DNA of 35,290 nucleotides from Desulfobacterales bacterium (GTDB lineage: Bacteria; Desulfobacterota; Desulfobacteria; Desulfobacterales; JAHEIW01), in assembly GCA_030145015.1 (NCBI GenBank), contig JAQYWI010000041.1, forward strand, positions 1 through 35,290, in the 5' to 3' direction. The notes beneath the pieces are model-generated. The model was not told the DNA's origin and made no database searches. It was given only the letters and a program-made list of their open reading frames with translations. Below are positions 1 to 10,995 of this stretch, one piece after another (position 1 is the first letter of the stretch; every line of letters begins with the position of its first letter). The position numbers and the translations under genes were made by a program.

Positions 1-459
1 TATTTCGTTCTGGGAACCGTGATCAACAAACTGCTGGCCGCTTACGGACTGGGACGGCTTCCGGCGTTTTGGTACGGGGTGGCGTCGCTGGCCTGTTTTG
101 CCGGCGCTTACGTTAGCGAAATTGTCAGGTCCGGCATCCAATCCATCCACCGCGGACAAACGGAAGCGGCGCGTTCGCTGGGAATGTCTTACGCTCAATC
201 CATGCTCTATATCATCCTGCCCCAGGCTTTGCGAAGAATATTGCCGCCCCTGGCAGGCCAGTTCATCAGCCTGATCAAAGATTCTTCTTTGCTCGGAATG
301 ATTGCCATCCGCGAATTGACCAAAGCGGCCCGGGAGGCGGTTACCGTCAGTTTGCAGCCCTTTGAAGTTTTTTTTCTGGCCGCGGCACTGTATCTGGTAT
401 TAACCTTCACACTTTCTATGCTTGTTCAACGTCTTGAGAAGAGGATGGCCATCCAGTGA
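1..459 (+). CDS. Polar amino-acid ABC transporter permease, C-terminal part
   Basis: Inner-membrane permease subunit of an amino-acid importer. The reading frame is open from the first base, so the 5' part of the gene lies outside the window and the ATG at position 19 is probably internal. The visible part carries the HisM/GlnP-type EAA loop ([15 protein letters not shown] followed by [13 protein letters not shown]), which docks on the ATPase. Hydrophobic stretches lie on both sides, and the tail RLEKRM is typical of the family. The stop overlaps the GTG start of the downstream ATPase by 4 bp (GTGA), so the two are translationally coupled. Substrate specificity cannot be read from this fragment. 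Confidence 0.9.
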   Translation, partial: YFVLGTVINKLLAAYGLGRLPAFWYGVASLACFAGAYVSEIVRSGIQSIHRGQTEAARSLGMSYAQSMLYIILPQALRRILPPLAGQFISLIKDSSLLGMIAIRELTKAAREAVTVSLQPFEVFFLAAALYLVLTFTLSMLVQRLEKRMAIQ

Positions 460-1187
460 TTGATGTACGCAATATTCATAAAACGTTTTGGGTACCCCAT
501 GAAGTCAAGGCCCTGGTAGACGTTTCCACCAAAATTGAAGCCGGCCAGGTGGTGGTGGTTTGCGGTCCCTCCGGGTCAGGCAAAAGCACCTATCTCAGAT
601 GTCTGAACCGTCTGGAAAAAGCGGACTCGGGGCATATTTTCATTGACGGTGTTGATGTTCTGGATTCAAAAACCAACATCAACAAAGTCCGGGCCGAGGT
701 TGGCATGGTGTTTCAATCGTTCAACCTGTTCCCCCACAAAACCGTTTTTGATAATGTGGCGCTGGCCCAAAAAGTGGTCCGCAAACGCTCCAGAGCAGTT
801 GCCAAAGAAAAGGCTGATTTTCTGCTAAAAAAAGTCGGTATCCATGACAAATCCAACGCCTATCCCGATAATTTGTCTGGCGGTCAGCAGCAGCGGGTGG
901 CCATCGCCCGCGCCCTGGCCATGGATCCCAAAGTGATGCTGTTTGACGAACCGACCTCGGCGCTGGACCCGGAGATGATCGGCGAGGTGCTGGATGTTAT
1001 GAAAACGCTGGCCAAAGAGGGCATGACCATGGTGTGCGTTACCCATGAAATGGGATTTGCCCGGGAAGTGGCCGATAGCGTGATCTTTATGGATGAAGGT
1101 GCTATCGTCGAGGTCGGTACGCCCGAACACTTTTTTAAGAACCCCACTCACGAGCGCACCAAATTATTTTTGAGTCAAATACTTTGA
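456..1187 (+). CDS. Polar amino-acid ABC transporter ATP-binding protein (GlnQ/HisP type)
   Basis: Cytoplasmic ATPase that powers the importer formed with the upstream permease. All ABC motifs are present in this 243-aa protein: Walker [10 protein letters not shown] at residues 37-45, Q-loop in [10 protein letters not shown] near 86-94, signature LSGGQQQ from 140, Walker [12 protein letters not shown] near 161-171, and the H-loop histidine in VTHEMG at about 197. The FNLFPH sequence after the Q-loop and the length are typical of amino-acid importers such as GlnQ. The GTG start overlaps the permease stop. A solute-binding protein is not in the window and probably lies upstream. The gene ends with TGA, and no convincing terminator follows. 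Confidence 0.95.
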   Translation: MIDVRNIHKTFWVPHEVKALVDVSTKIEAGQVVVVCGPSGSGKSTYLRCLNRLEKADSGHIFIDGVDVLDSKTNINKVRAEVGMVFQSFNLFPHKTVFDNVALAQKVVRKRSRAVAKEKADFLLKKVGIHDKSNAYPDNLSGGQQQRVAIARALAMDPKVMLFDEPTSALDPEMIGEVLDVMKTLAKEGMTMVCVTHEMGFAREVADSVIFMDEGAIVEVGTPEHFFKNPTHERTKLFLSQIL

Positions 1188-1250
1188 TTTACAAAACAGG
1201 ATAAGGAAAATCTTCTGCTATTTTGGTTTATAGAACCCTTGCATTGTACA

Positions 1251-1445
1251 AAATCCGAAATTCGAAATCCGAAGCACGAAACAAATTCGAATGATCAAAT
1301 CTCAAAATTCTAAACACTTAGGATGAGGCGTCTAAAATAAAATAATGGTTTTAAATTATTTTCGTTTTGAATTTGATTCATTGGATTTTCAGATTTGTTT
1401 CGGCCAATTTTATAAAATCAGGCGGTATTCGAATTTCGAAATTGA
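1251..1445. repeat. Palindromic intergenic repeat, family A (CCGAAATTCGAAAT units)
   Basis: In the AT-rich gap between the ABC transporter and smc, the left arm (about 1251-1316) is built from CGAAAT/CGAAAC-like units. The right arm (about 1357-1443) is its degenerate reverse complement, with GATTTGTTTCGG and ATTCGAATTTCGAAAT. The middle is A/T-rich. The fold is imperfect, with an extra stretch in the right arm. No ORF of note lies inside. Apart from this element and the promoter at 1512-1540, I see nothing in 1188-1719. Confidence 0.5.
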
Positions 1446-1511
1446 TAATATCAAATTCCCCTACATCTTGTATCCAAACCACTAAAATCATACCCTAACT
1501 TGTGTTTTTTC

Positions 1512-1540
1512 TTTACAAGCCGCCCGCATCCTGTTATGAT
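1512..1540 (+). promoter_or_regulatory. Sigma70-type promoter for smc-ftsY
   Basis: TTTACA (1512-1517, 5/6 to the -35 consensus), a 17-bp spacer, then TATGAT (1535-1540, 5/6 to the -10 consensus). It would give a leader of roughly 170 nt before the smc start codon. It is the best promoter match seen in this gap and is correctly oriented. Confidence 0.6.
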
Positions 1541-1719
1541 CTGTAAGTTAAATTCATGACAACTTTCCTTTCATCTTGCAGGCCAAATTTGCCTAAAAAT
1601 AAGGTCCGGCAGGCATACTGAGGGCTTTTTTTAGAAATAGGCATTCGTCTTCTATGATTTAAAAAAACTCCAATAAAGATCGGCAATTCGTGCCATCCGA
1701 TCTGGGGAGATATGGGTAT

Positions 1720-4700
1720 ATGAAATTAAAAAAACTTGAAGTAACCGGATTCAAATCCTTTCATGATAAATCCAACATTGTATTTCCGCAGGGCATCTCT
1801 GCGGTTGTGGGGCCCAATGGCTGCGGCAAAAGCAATGTCATTGACGCCTTAAGATGGGTCATGGGCGAACAAAGTGTCAAACAACTGCGCGGCAAAGCAA
1901 TGGAAGATGTGATTTTCTCGGGTGCCAATGGAAAACCGCCGTTGAACATGGCTGAAGTCTCTTTAACCATGTCAAACGAAAATGGAGACAGCCCCGAAGA
2001 GCTCAAAGAGTTTACTGAGATCAACCTCACCCGTCGCCTCTACCGCTCCGGAGAAAGCGCCTATTTTTTGAACAAGCGACCCTGCCGGCTGAAGGACATC
2101 CACAATGTCTTCTGGGGTAGCGGACTCGGATCAAAATCTTATGCCGTCATCCAGCAGGGAAAAATCGGCGCCATTACCGATGCAGACCCGGACGAGCTGC
2201 GCTTTTTTGTCGAGGAAGCCGCCGGCGTTACCCGCTATAAAAACCGCAAAATAGAGGCTTTGCGCAAAATCGAATTAACCAAAAACAATCTGTTACGCGT
2301 AACCGACATTATTTCGGAAATTAAACGGCAAATGGCCAGCCTGAAACGCCAGGCCCGCAAAGCAGAAATCTACAACAACTACCAGAAACAGATTAAAGCC
2401 TTCGAGATATGCCTGGGCTTGCATTATTACGAAGACTATGGCGGCCGGATTAAAGAAACCGATACCCTGTTAAGCGAATTGCAGGATTTGGATATCAGTC
2501 ACACCACCGAGATAAAAAAGCTGGATGCCTCGGTTGAAGAGATCAAACTCCAACGCTGGCAGAAAAATCAGGAGATATCCGAACAAAAATCAAATCAATT
2601 CGAAAACCAGCGCAACATCGACCGTATAGAGAATGACCTGGTCCATTTGCGCAAGGAGATTGAAAGGCTTTCCCAGGAATCGCTGGAGCTTAAAACCGTC
2701 CGGATTGATCTGGAAGAAAAAAACCATGAGATGCTTTCTGAAGTTGATCAGGTCGAAAAAGAAACATCTCAGCGGAATAACGAAATCGTCACGGTAAAGA
2801 CTCAGCTCAGTCAGGAAAGAGAGGCTACGGAGACAATTGCCGAAAAATTAGCGGCTCTCAATCAGGATCTGGAAACCCATAAAGCGCGACTAATGGACCT
2901 GGTGGCCCGGGAGGCTCAATATAAAAACATCTACCAAACCACCATCAACAATAAAGAAAGCCTTCAGAAACGCCTAATGAAAGCTGATGAAGACCTGACT
3001 CAGGCCAAAAAGCAAGTTACCCTGAACCGCGGGTCGGAAGATAAAGCGCGTGATCAGGTCGACCGCATTAAGCGCGATATAAATGATCTGGCGGAACAAA
3101 TTTCTGCGGCCGCCGGCCGATTGGAGCAAAAAAGCAAAGCCCTCGGCCAGCAGGTTAAAATGGCCCAGACGGTGGAATTGGAGTGCAACACGGTCAAATC
3201 AAAATTTAATACCTTAAAGAAAATGGAGGACAATTTCGAGTGGTACCGCGACGGCGTCAAGGCCATCATGAAGCCCCCCGGCACCGGTGAGCCTTCAATA
3301 GGCCAGGAGCTATCAGCTAAGATTTTAGGGCTCATGGCGGATGTTATCGAGGCCAATCCGACCTATGAAACCGCCGTAGAAGCGGTTCTGGGCGATGCAC
3401 TCCAGTACATTATTGTTAAAGACCAGCAAACGGGTCTTAAAGCCATCGAGTATTTACAGTCTCACAATGCCGGCCGAAGTGGATTTATACCGGTTGCGGC
3501 TGTTAAACAAATCGAAAATGGACCGGCAGACAAGGCCGCCTCAGGACAACTGCTTTTAAATCAGATTACCGTCAAATCCGGTTATGAGCCCATTATCAAG
3601 ACCCTTTTAGGCCATGTTGTTTTCAGCGAGAATTTGTCTGAAGCCATTGAGATGTTTAACCGCAATGGCGCATCGACTACCATTGTCACTAAAAACGGTG
3701 ATGTCATATCACCCCAGGGTATCCTGGTCGGCGGCAGCAAAGATAAACTGAATGGCATTCTGGTCAAAAAGCAGGAGCTCAAAGATCTTAGTCGCCAGAG
3801 TACCGGACTGGAGCAGAAACTGGAAAAGGCCCGTTTGGACCAAGCCGCACTGGAATCAGAGGCCCGCGATCTTGAAATTCAGCTGCAAAAACTCAATGAA
3901 AAGAAAGCCAATGCCGCCAGAAATGAAATTGAGGCTGAAAAAGAGCTGGTCAAGGCCAACGAAGGGCTTAAAAATGCTACCCGCCATCTTGAAATCATAA
4001 CCCTGGAAAAAGAACAGCTCCAGGGGGAAGCCAGCGATATCGATGAAGAAATGACAAAGTATAATACAGCCCTGGCGGATCTTTCGGCAGAAGTCAATGC
4101 TGCTCAAAATAAAGTTTCAAATATGTCCGCAACCATCAGTACGGTTACAACGGAACTGGACGAATACAATAACAAAGTCGTTGATCTTCAATTACAGTTA
4201 ACCGCGCTGAATGCGAAATTGGAAAATGCCAACAACAGTTTGAGGCGACTCAAGGAATTTCACAACGACAGCTTAAACAGGCTTGAACAAATCGGCCACG
4301 AAATTCTCGCCAAACAGCAAAAGCAAGAAATTTCGAAACAGAAAGTGGCCGAATACGAGCAAACGCTTTCCGAAATGTATCACGGCATGGAGACGCTCGA
4401 TCAGTCACTCAAAATCAATGAAGCGCACTACCAGACCATTGATGCGGAACTCAAAAACAGCGACGGCAGGATATCCGATATCAAAAGCAAGCGGGAAAAA
4501 ACGCTGGAGAAAGTTCGATTGCTCGAACTTGAGCAATCCGAGCGCAAAATCAAACAGGAAAACATCGCCAATCGTCTCCAGGAAAAATATCGGAACACAT
4601 TTTCCGTTCTCAAAACCGAGTTCAATCAAAACGCAGAAAGCCTCGAACTGACTTCAGAAAAGACGATCGAAACAATGGAAGAAGAACTGGCGATCTGTAA

Positions 4701-5328
4701 TACGAAAATTTTAAAAATCGTCGATGTGAACCTGGGCGCCATCCGGGAATATGAACAACTAAAGGATCGATTTGATTTTCTGGAAGAACAACGCGATGAT
4801 CTGGTTTGCGCCGTTGAAGATCTGCACAAGGTGATTAAGAAAATTAATGCCATCACCCAAAAACGTTTTTTAGAAACATTCAATTTGATCAATCAGAAAT
4901 TAAATGAAGTCTTCCCCAAACTTTTTGATGGGGGCACGGCCAAGCTTATTTTAAAAGATCCGAATGCGCCCCTGGAGACGGGTGTGGAGTTCATGATCCA
5001 TCCCCCGGGAAAGAAGCTGACGCGTTTGAGCCTTCTTTCGGGGGGCGAAAAGGCCATGTCCGCCATTGCTTTCATATTTTCAATATTCTTAATCAAACCG
5101 GCCGCATTTTGCCTGCTGGATGAAATCGATGCGCCCCTCGATGACGCCAATGTTTACCGATTTAATGATTTGTTAAAAATTATTGGTGAAAACTCACAAA
5201 TCATTATGATCACTCACAATAAGCGCAGCATGGAATTTGCCGATACCCTGTTCGGAATTACCATGGAACAAAAGGGCGTATCCAAGATTGTCTCGGTAAA
5301 CTTTGAAGCCGCGCACGCCTCCAATTAA
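1720..5328 (+). CDS. smc: Chromosome segregation protein SMC
   Basis: ATPase that forms the bacterial condensin ring with ScpA/ScpB and organises replicated chromosomes. It is full length at 1202 aa, as expected. The N-terminal head has Walker A GPNGCGKSN at residues 31-39. Two long coiled-coil arms rich in K/E/Q/L flank a hinge at roughly 510-680. The C-terminal head has the signature LSLLSGGEKAMSAIAF and Walker B with D-loop CLLDEIDAPLDD near the end. The ATG at 1720 is chosen over an in-frame GTG at 1690 because GGGGAGA at 1704-1710 is a well-placed ribosome binding site and homology begins with MKLKKLEVTGFKSF. ftsY follows after 10 bp, an arrangement consistent with co-transcription. Confidence 0.97.
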   Translation: MKLKKLEVTGFKSFHDKSNIVFPQGISAVVGPNGCGKSNVIDALRWVMGEQSVKQLRGKAMEDVIFSGANGKPPLNMAEVSLTMSNENGDSPEELKEFTEINLTRRLYRSGESAYFLNKRPCRLKDIHNVFWGSGLGSKSYAVIQQGKIGAITDADPDELRFFVEEAAGVTRYKNRKIEALRKIELTKNNLLRVTDIISEIKRQMASLKRQARKAEIYNNYQKQIKAFEICLGLHYYEDYGGRIKETDTLLSELQDLDISHTTEIKKLDASVEEIKLQRWQKNQEISEQKSNQFENQRNIDRIENDLVHLRKEIERLSQESLELKTVRIDLEEKNHEMLSEVDQVEKETSQRNNEIVTVKTQLSQEREATETIAEKLAALNQDLETHKARLMDLVAREAQYKNIYQTTINNKESLQKRLMKADEDLTQAKKQVTLNRGSEDKARDQVDRIKRDINDLAEQISAAAGRLEQKSKALGQQVKMAQTVELECNTVKSKFNTLKKMEDNFEWYRDGVKAIMKPPGTGEPSIGQELSAKILGLMADVIEANPTYETAVEAVLGDALQYIIVKDQQTGLKAIEYLQSHNAGRSGFIPVAAVKQIENGPADKAASGQLLLNQITVKSGYEPIIKTLLGHVVFSENLSEAIEMFNRNGASTTIVTKNGDVISPQGILVGGSKDKLNGILVKKQELKDLSRQSTGLEQKLEKARLDQAALESEARDLEIQLQKLNEKKANAARNEIEAEKELVKANEGLKNATRHLEIITLEKEQLQGEASDIDEEMTKYNTALADLSAEVNAAQNKVSNMSATISTVTTELDEYNNKVVDLQLQLTALNAKLENANNSLRRLKEFHNDSLNRLEQIGHEILAKQQKQEISKQKVAEYEQTLSEMYHGMETLDQSLKINEAHYQTIDAELKNSDGRISDIKSKREKTLEKVRLLELEQSERKIKQENIANRLQEKYRNTFSVLKTEFNQNAESLELTSEKTIETMEEELAICNTKILKIVDVNLGAIREYEQLKDRFDFLEEQRDDLVCAVEDLHKVIKKINAITQKRFLETFNLINQKLNEVFPKLFDGGTAKLILKDPNAPLETGVEFMIHPPGKKLTRLSLLSGGEKAMSAIAFIFSIFLIKPAAFCLLDEIDAPLDDANVYRFNDLLKIIGENSQIIMITHNKRSMEFADTLFGITMEQKGVSKIVSVNFEAAHASN

Positions 5329-5338
5329 AGTCATCGGA

Positions 5339-6346
5339 ATGATTTTTCGTAAGACCCAAAAAAAGCCGCCCAAAGCCGCACAGTCATTAGCGCATGTTTC
5401 AGCATCCTCCGATGAAGAAAATTATCAACCGGCGGAACCCAATGCCTCCGGCGGGTATTTCCGGCGTTTAAAAAACCAATTATCCAAAACCCGTAAAACC
5501 TTCTCCGGTGGTTTCGATAAAATTTTTGCCGGCAAAAAAAGAGTGGATGATGACTTGCTGGAGGAACTCGAAGAACTTTTAATTACATCGGACATCGGGG
5601 TTGAAACGGCGTTGAGACTTATCGAAAAAATATTATCTTCGAAGATCATCGATGTGGATCAGATAAAATCTCTGCTCAAGGATGAAATTTTATCCATTCT
5701 TCAGCCCCCGGCATCGGCACCGGAAAAATCGGTGTCTTCACCCAGGGTCATCCTGGTCGTTGGGGTGAACGGAACCGGCAAGACCACAACGATCGGAAAA
5801 CTGGCAGCCAAAGCAACCGCTTCAGGTAAAAAGGTTCTAATTGCGGCGGCTGATACGTTTCGGGCAGCCGCCATCGAGCAATTAATGATATGGGCTGAAA
5901 GAGCAAACGCCGACATCGTCAAGCACAAAGAAATGGCGGATCCGGCGGCTGTTGCATTTGATGCCGTCGAGGCGGCTTCAGCGCGGGGTGCCGATATGGT
6001 GCTTATCGATACCGCCGGCAGGCTGCATACGAAAGTGAATTTAATGGAAGAGTTGAAAAAAATAAAACGCGCCATTTCAAAAAAAATCCCGGATGCGCCC
6101 CATGAGGTGTTACTGGTTCTGGATGCAACCACAGGTCAAAATGCCTTATCGCAGGCGCAACTATTTAATGACGCCATCGGCATTACCGCCTTAGCCCTGA
6201 CCAAGCTTGACGGCACGGCCAAGGGCGGCATCGTTATAAGCATTTGCAATACCCTGAAAATACCGTTAAAATATATCGGCATCGGGGAAAAAATCGAAGA
6301 TCTACAGGAATTCGATGCCACCCAATTCGTTGAAGCTCTTTTTTAA
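5339..6346 (+). CDS. ftsY: Signal recognition particle receptor FtsY
   Basis: SRP-GTPase that receives ribosome-nascent chain-SRP complexes at the inner membrane and hands them to the Sec translocon. It has 335 aa. A short basic/acidic N-terminal A region is followed by the four-helix N domain (about 45-120). The G domain shows G1 GVNGTGKT at 142-149, DTFRAA, G3 DTAGR at 224-228 and G4 TKLD at 288-291, and ends with the usual GIGEKIEDLQEFD and a phenylalanine-containing tail. The ATG at 5339 is preferred to an in-frame TTG at 5303 that lies inside smc; its ribosome binding site is weak, which fits coupling to smc translation. Confidence 0.96.
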   Translation: MIFRKTQKKPPKAAQSLAHVSASSDEENYQPAEPNASGGYFRRLKNQLSKTRKTFSGGFDKIFAGKKRVDDDLLEELEELLITSDIGVETALRLIEKILSSKIIDVDQIKSLLKDEILSILQPPASAPEKSVSSPRVILVVGVNGTGKTTTIGKLAAKATASGKKVLIAAADTFRAAAIEQLMIWAERANADIVKHKEMADPAAVAFDAVEAASARGADMVLIDTAGRLHTKVNLMEELKKIKRAISKKIPDAPHEVLLVLDATTGQNALSQAQLFNDAIGITALALTKLDGTAKGGIVISICNTLKIPLKYIGIGEKIEDLQEFDATQFVEALF

Positions 6347-6463
6347 CGGCACCGACCCGAAAGATAAATTAGCGGCGTTGCGGTTTTCAGAAAAAATCAG
6401 AGAATATATCCCTGCAAATCCTATCGTGCAGCAGCTCAACAGCGGCTATTTCAAAAAAAGTGT

Positions 6464-6511
6464 TGTAAAATGTAGATTTCTGTTGACATAGAATTTTACA
6501 TTCTATATGGA
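6464..6511 (+). promoter_or_regulatory. Promoter with overlapping palindromes upstream of the HU gene
   Basis: A perfect -35 hexamer TTGACA (6483-6488) is followed by TATATG (6504-6509, 15-bp spacing) or TATGGA (6506-6511, 17-bp spacing). The spacer is a perfect interrupted palindrome TAGAAT-TTTAC-ATTCTA (6489-6505). A second inverted pair, TGTAAAAT (about 6464-6471) with ATTTTACA (6493-6500), brackets the -35 box. These symmetric sites overlap where RNA polymerase would bind and look like an operator, but no regulator can be assigned. Confidence 0.5.
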
Positions 6512-6582
6512 AACAGGAAAATAGGCGATCGGTTAACACTAACTCGAACCATTAAAATCAAATTAGAAGGGGGTAAAGCATT

Positions 6583-6855
6583 ATGACAAAGGCAGAACTG
6601 GTAGAAAAGGCGGCCAAGGATGCAAATATTTCAAAGGTGTCAGCCGCGGCTGCACTGAACTCTTTTATGGAAGGCGTGACCAAAGCGCTGAAGAAAAAAG
6701 ACGGCAAAGTTACGCTGGTCGGTTTTGGCACATTTCAAAAAGTCCGCCGCAAAGCGCGTAAAGGACGCAATCCCCAAACCGGCGCGCCGCTCAAAATTAA
6801 GGCCACCAACGTGGTAAAATTCCGTCCCGGCAAAAAACTACGGGATGCCGTGTAA
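6583..6855 (+). CDS. hup: HU family nucleoid DNA-binding protein
   Basis: Small basic histone-like protein of 90 aa, the standard HU length, that bends and compacts DNA as a dimer. It begins MTKAELVEKAAKDANISK, has the dimerisation helices, then the DNA-embracing arm motif GRNPQTGAPLKI and ends VKFRPGKKLRDAV, all diagnostic of HU/IHF. A strong ribosome binding site GAAGGGGG lies at 6566-6573. It is monocistronic: it has its own promoter region and is followed by two hairpins. It differs from the second member of the family in the window (28607-28891), which looks like IHF alpha. Confidence 0.96.
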   Translation: MTKAELVEKAAKDANISKVSAAAALNSFMEGVTKALKKKDGKVTLVGFGTFQKVRRKARKGRNPQTGAPLKIKATNVVKFRPGKKLRDAV

Positions 6856-6868
6856 GCAATTTAAAAAC

Positions 6869-6903
6869 AACGGGCGATTTATTATGAAAATAAATCGCCC
6901 GTT
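6869..6903 (+). terminator. Strong hairpin after the HU gene
   Basis: A perfect 15-bp stem, AACGGGCGATTTATT (6869-6883) with its complement at 6889-6903, closes a 5-nt loop and starts 13 bp after the HU stop codon. The T-rich tail is weak (CTGTATCT), so it may terminate or protect the mRNA 3' end. Confidence 0.75.
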
Positions 6904-6915
6904 CTGTATCTATGG

Positions 6916-6950
6916 GCCCAATTGATTTGACAATCAATTGGGCGTTATTT
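6916..6950 (+). terminator. Second hairpin after the HU gene
   Basis: GCCCAATTGATT (6916-6927) pairs perfectly with 6932-6943 around a TGAC loop and is followed by a T-rich stretch (GTTATTTGTTATT). Placed 12 bp after the first hairpin, it is a plausible back-up Rho-independent terminator. Confidence 0.65.
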
Positions 6951-6975
6951 GTTATTGGTTAATTCGTTTTATTTT

Positions 6976-7188
6976 AGGTGTCAGGCCTCTGGCTACTGGC
7001 TTCTTGCTTCTGGTCTCTGGCATTGATTTCACTGAGCAGTTCGGTCGTCTTCGAACCTGAGGCTCAGGCCCGCAGGAAGCTCACGACGAAAACTCACCTC
7101 AGAAGGACTCGTCCAAGAAGGATCGACAGTCGCTGACCAATGGTCACAGGCCAGAAGCGAGAAGCCAGCGGCCAAACCGCCGACACCT
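6976..7188. repeat. Palindromic intergenic repeat, family F (CTGGCTTCTTGCTTCTGG units)
   Basis: The ends AGGTGTC (6976-6982) and GACACCT (7182-7188) are exact inverted repeats. Inside them, a CTGGCTTCTTGCTTCTGG-like arm (6990-7010) faces its reverse complement CCAGAAGCGAGAAGCCAG (about 7151-7168). The unique core of about 125 bp carries no convincing gene. The element fills most of the gap between the HU terminators and acyP. Confidence 0.6.
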
Positions 7189-7236
7189 GTAACCATCGTC
7201 ATTACGACTTTTGTAACATTTTTGTGGGGCATAACA

Positions 7237-7518
7237 CTAGTATGTGATATCAAAGCTCTTAAACTCTCCTGTATAATCCTGCCAATTCACATCGACCTTA
7301 TCCACGCGGGACATCTGCGGCCCTTGCCGGCACCAATTAAGTGTAGCATCAACCGCCTGCTGCTCGCCTTCAAAAACAGCTTCGACCGTGCCGTCCCGTT
7401 TGTTTCGCACCCATCCCAAAACCCCAAATCCTTCAGCGGCGCGTTGTGTTTCCACCCTAAAAAACACCCCCTGAACCCGTCCGGATATGACGGCATGGGC
7501 CCTTACTTGTTTTTGCAT
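7237..7518 (-). CDS. acyP: Acylphosphatase
   Basis: Small cytosolic hydrolase of carboxyl-phosphate bonds (93 aa, normal length). The phosphate-binding loop GRVQGVFFR with its catalytic arginine and the GWVRN segment with the catalytic asparagine are both present, and the C-terminus FDITY matches the family's final strand. The ATG at 7518 is preferred to the upstream GTG at 7524 because a GAGG ribosome binding site overlaps that GTG. The stop is TAG; suppression would add 30 codons running into repeat F, which is not family-like, so TAG is taken as a true stop. It lies downstream of ligA on the same strand. Confidence 0.92.
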   Translation of the reverse strand: MQKQVRAHAVISGRVQGVFFRVETQRAAEGFGVLGWVRNKRDGTVEAVFEGEQQAVDATLNWCRQGPQMSRVDKVDVNWQDYTGEFKSFDITY

Positions 7519-7643
7519 GCACACCTCACACGTATTTGGTTTGCAAGCGATGATGCCGGGAGTCTGGAAGGCTAAAGCGCTATTTTCAGATCTGCCTGCG
7601 AGCTTTCGGGTTTGCGAGTCTCCAGGCTTTACAACCTTCTGGT

Positions 7644-10381
<2,738 letters not shown>

Positions 10382-10515
10382 ATCTGTCGCTCGTTATCAT
10401 TTACAGTTTGGGTAAATCCTTACGGATTGAATTGTTGCGACATAATTTCAGAACGGAGCTATGACCCATAAAAACGAAAGAACAAATCAATACTCCAGTA
10501 CTCCAATGCTCAAAT

Positions 10516-10770
10516 TCATGCCGGTTTTGCTAGATTTGTCATCTCATCCTTAACCTCATCGATAATATCATAGAGCCACATCAGATCTTCGATGGTCAGC
10601 CGGCCCGCTTTTGCCGGCGCTCTCTCAGTGCCGTCCTTTTTCAACAAAATACGCGGGCCGATTTGAACTTTGGCTTCACCGGCACCATATCGGTTAATTG
10701 AAACGACCAATCCGGTATCATTGCATTTCCACGTTTTTAAAACCTTATCCATCTCAGGGTCATACGCCAT
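10516..10770 (-). CDS. Small conserved-looking protein, possibly PC4/YdbC-like
   Basis: An 84-aa soluble protein. The ATG at 10770 is chosen because AGTGGAGGAAG lies just upstream; an in-frame GTG at 10782 falls inside that ribosome binding site. The layout is four likely strands (LKTWKCND, LVVSINRYG, AKVQIGPRILL) followed by an amphipathic helix GRLTIEDLMWLYDIIDEV. That strands-then-helix pattern, including the aromatic-containing L..W..L..II.E helix, resembles the single-stranded-DNA-binding PC4 fold found in small bacterial proteins. The assignment is inference only. It sits between mtbB and the phosphorylase on the same strand, separated from mtbB by repeat G. Confidence 0.65.
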   Translation of the reverse strand: MAYDPEMDKVLKTWKCNDTGLVVSINRYGAGEAKVQIGPRILLKKDGTERAPAKAGRLTIEDLMWLYDIIDEVKDEMTNLAKPA

Positions 10771-10791
10771 AGCTTCCTCCACTCAATTTCA

Positions 10792-10984
10792 ACCTATCTC
10801 AAAAATGCATCTAATACCCAATGGCGGCGTTGCCCCGCTGGTGTATGCGGGATTTCACGCCTGTTTTATGAATATTAAGGAGTTCATCAAACCTCCTTAA
10901 AATGCTCACATACTTGCACGTATGCTGCGCTTTTGCGTCGGCTTGCGCCTTGCCCTTGGGCATGATCTGCTATTTCTGAGATAG
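10792..10984. repeat. Palindromic intergenic repeat, family G
   Basis: Terminal inverted repeats: CCTATCTCAAAAATGCA near 10792-10808 and the imperfect complement TGCTATTTCTGAGATAGG at 10967-10984. The core is about 160 bp and includes an internal hairpin (TTAAGGAG, 10-nt loop, CTCCTTAA) near 10876-10901 and GC-rich TGCGCTTTTGCGTCGGCTTGCGCC-type units. No gene lies inside. It sits directly after the mtbB stop codon, where a 3'-end structure would act. Confidence 0.55.
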
Positions 10985-10995
10985 GTTCATTATAA

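Noticed and set aside
7222..7575. 117-aa open frame on the plus strand opposite acyP
   Set aside because: The minus-strand acylphosphatase has both catalytic motifs; this frame has none.
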